Positions 62,853 to 64,000 of a stretch of DNA of 64,000 bases are shown in pieces. The stretch is from Ponticaulis sp. (GTDB lineage: Bacteria; Pseudomonadota; Alphaproteobacteria; Caulobacterales; Hyphomonadaceae): the NCBI GenBank assembly GCA_002692725.1, contig NZLU01000067.1, positions 124,001 to 188,000 on the forward strand, written 5' to 3'. The notes below the pieces were generated by a model. That model saw only the letters and a program-made list of their open reading frames with translations. It was not told the DNA's origin and ran no database searches. Numbering within the stretch: the stretch's first letter is position 1; every line of letters begins with the position of its first letter. The position numbers were made by a program, and so were the translations under genes.

Positions 62853-63983
62853 ATGTCTGAATCGACACTTGAAAAGGCGCTTCGCCACACATTGAAAGTG
62901 GAAGGCGAGTTTGTTGACCATCCGGCTGATCCCGGCGGCGCCACGAAATACGGCATCACGCAAAAAACGCTTTCGAACTGGCTGGGTCGGAAAGCGACCA
63001 AAGACGATGTCAGAACCATGGAATGGTCGACGGCCAAGGAGATTTACAAAGCGAACTATTGGGACAAGGTGCGCGGCAGTGAACTCCCGCCTGCGCTCGC
63101 CGTTCTCACCTTCGATGTCGCCGTCAATTCCGGCATCAAAAACGCCGTCCGCAATCTCCAACGCGCGCTCAATATCGTCGGGTCTGGCCTGGTTGAGGAT
63201 GGCCTGATCGGCCCGGCTACCGTGCGCGCCGCGCAGAATGCGGCAGAAACCCAGGACACGCTTGAAAGCGTGATCGATGAGTTCGTCGTCAAGCGTGGTA
63301 TTTTCTATTCCATGCTGGATACGTTTGGCGTGTTCGGCCTGGGCTGGGCGAGGCGCCTCGTCTCAACCGCACGCCTCGCTTATGCCGTTGCCGCTGAGCA
63401 ATTCGCTGATGCCGGCGATACGTCGCCAGAGGCCTCAGCCCGCGCCGTCGGCCTTGAGAGGCTGGATCGGTATTTCCTCAACAATGGCGTCATTCAGACC
63501 TATGGCTCTTTCTTCCGTCTCTGGGATGGCTGGGTCACGGCCGCTCATGTTTACACAGAGATGGGACGCACAGCGCCAGACTTCGCTCAGGGCGACCGCA
63601 ATATCTCACCGGGATTTCTCGATGTCGCGCTGTTTGGCACCACGCTTCCGCCGAGCCGACCACCTGAACCCGTCGACGGTCAGAAGCTTCTCGCCATTGG
63701 TTATCCGGCAGGCTCCTCCATTCCGTCCGAACGCCATGCCGAAGTCTATCTCCGCCGCTCGTCAGAATCCTTCATTGCACGGATCACCCAGCCGCACGAA
63801 CCCGTCGTGGTCGGCATGTCAGGCGGCATTGTGCTCGACAAGGAAACCGCTGAGCCTGTCGGCGTCATCGTGGTCCGCAACTCCCCCGCCGATCTCGACC
63901 GGGATGGCGTAAAGGATGAGAGCTTTGACTTCGTCGCGCTGTCTGATGTCTATGACGCGATCAAAAACCAGCCCGTAGGATGA
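62853..63983 (+). CDS. GH108 muramidase fused to a trypsin-like serine protease domain
   Basis: ATG at 62853 follows GGAGGGTGGGT; the open frame reaches back to 62547 but overlaps kdsB. Residues 8-90 are a GH108 lysozyme (KVEGEF with E17 as the likely catalytic acid; DPGGATKYGITQKTL), about 90-130 resembles a PG_binding_3 domain (LQRALNIVG ... VEDGLIGPATVRA). Residues about 205-376 show a trypsin-like triad: H232 (WVTAAHV), D257 (FLDVALFG) and S323 (GMSGGIVLD). No signal peptide is seen. A peptidoglycan-cutting enzyme coupled to a protease on one chain is unusual. Confidence 0.72.
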   Translation: MSESTLEKALRHTLKVEGEFVDHPADPGGATKYGITQKTLSNWLGRKATKDDVRTMEWSTAKEIYKANYWDKVRGSELPPALAVLTFDVAVNSGIKNAVRNLQRALNIVGSGLVEDGLIGPATVRAAQNAAETQDTLESVIDEFVVKRGIFYSMLDTFGVFGLGWARRLVSTARLAYAVAAEQFADAGDTSPEASARAVGLERLDRYFLNNGVIQTYGSFFRLWDGWVTAAHVYTEMGRTAPDFAQGDRNISPGFLDVALFGTTLPPSRPPEPVDGQKLLAIGYPAGSSIPSERHAEVYLRRSSESFIARITQPHEPVVVGMSGGIVLDKETAEPVGVIVVRNSPADLDRDGVKDESFDFVALSDVYDAIKNQPVG

Positions 63984-64000
63984 TCCGTTTGCATCGCTAG

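Overview
This window looks like a chromosomal segment of an alphaproteobacterium, most probably of the Hyphomonadaceae or relatives in the Caulobacterales. The grounds are a perfect CtrA-type box (TTAA-N7-TTAAC) before a MarR gene, the ethylmalonyl-CoA pathway genes ccr, ecm and mch, an alphaproteobacterial-style DUF4167 gene, a GNAT/carbon-nitrogen hydrolase fusion and several TonB- and lipoprotein-type envelope genes. Genes are dense and moderately GC-rich. No rRNA, tRNA, CRISPR array or insertion sequence was recognised.

Layout. 1-8.6 kb: a partial membrane/coiled-coil gene, a small zincin, a secreted S9 peptidase, a GNAT-nitrilase fusion, arsenate reductase, a glucuronoyl-esterase-like lipoprotein and a His/Asp-rich TonB receptor with a Zur-like operator. 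8.6-13.4 kb: an unusual 400-base structured leader (palindromes and two interleaved inverted repeats), a PcfJ-like gene and a single-chain restriction-modification enzyme; this is the most likely defence locus. 13.5-19.3 kb: mesaconyl-CoA hydratase, small membrane genes, a deleted chemoreceptor remnant, a glutamine amidotransferase and a DUF885 lipoprotein. 19.3-25.6 kb: sdhCDA, then pckA on the other strand, then sdhB followed by two tandem lipoproteins carrying ExbD/TolR-like periplasmic domains. 25.6-28.5 kb: DUF4331/DUF4198 secreted proteins and a Thr-Pro-rich lipoprotein.

28.5-34.5 kb: two paralogous methyltransferases and two glutathione transferase copies, one a wreck, on either side of an AT-richer acyltransferase gene; this has the look of a recombination or insertion scar. 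It ends with trhO. 34.6-43.7 kb: an MFS exporter, the divergent ecm/ccr pair with two PhaR-type boxes between them, an orphan ParA-like ATPase, and an acyl-CoA dehydrogenase operon in which one subunit seems to lack the catalytic glutamate. 44-53.8 kb: MscS channel, histone deacetylase-like hydrolase, GT2 glycosyltransferase, pyrD, an S24-type repressor with its own operator, the MarR gene, and the translation-termination operon prfA-MOSC-prmC with DUF4167 after it. 53.9-64 kb: acyltransferase, MAPEG, thioesterase, DUF983, cytochrome c, endonuclease V, a complete ferric iron ABC importer with an Irr-like box, kdsB, and at the end a GH108 muramidase fused to a trypsin-like serine protease domain.

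How the genes work together. Carbon flow is well represented: ccr, ecm and mch belong to acetyl-CoA assimilation, sdhCDAB and pckA link that to the TCA cycle and gluconeogenesis, and the acyl-CoA dehydrogenase pair and thioesterase feed in acyl-CoA. Metal supply (zinc receptor, iron importer) and envelope work (kdsB, acyltransferases, GT2, muramidase-protease) are the other themes.
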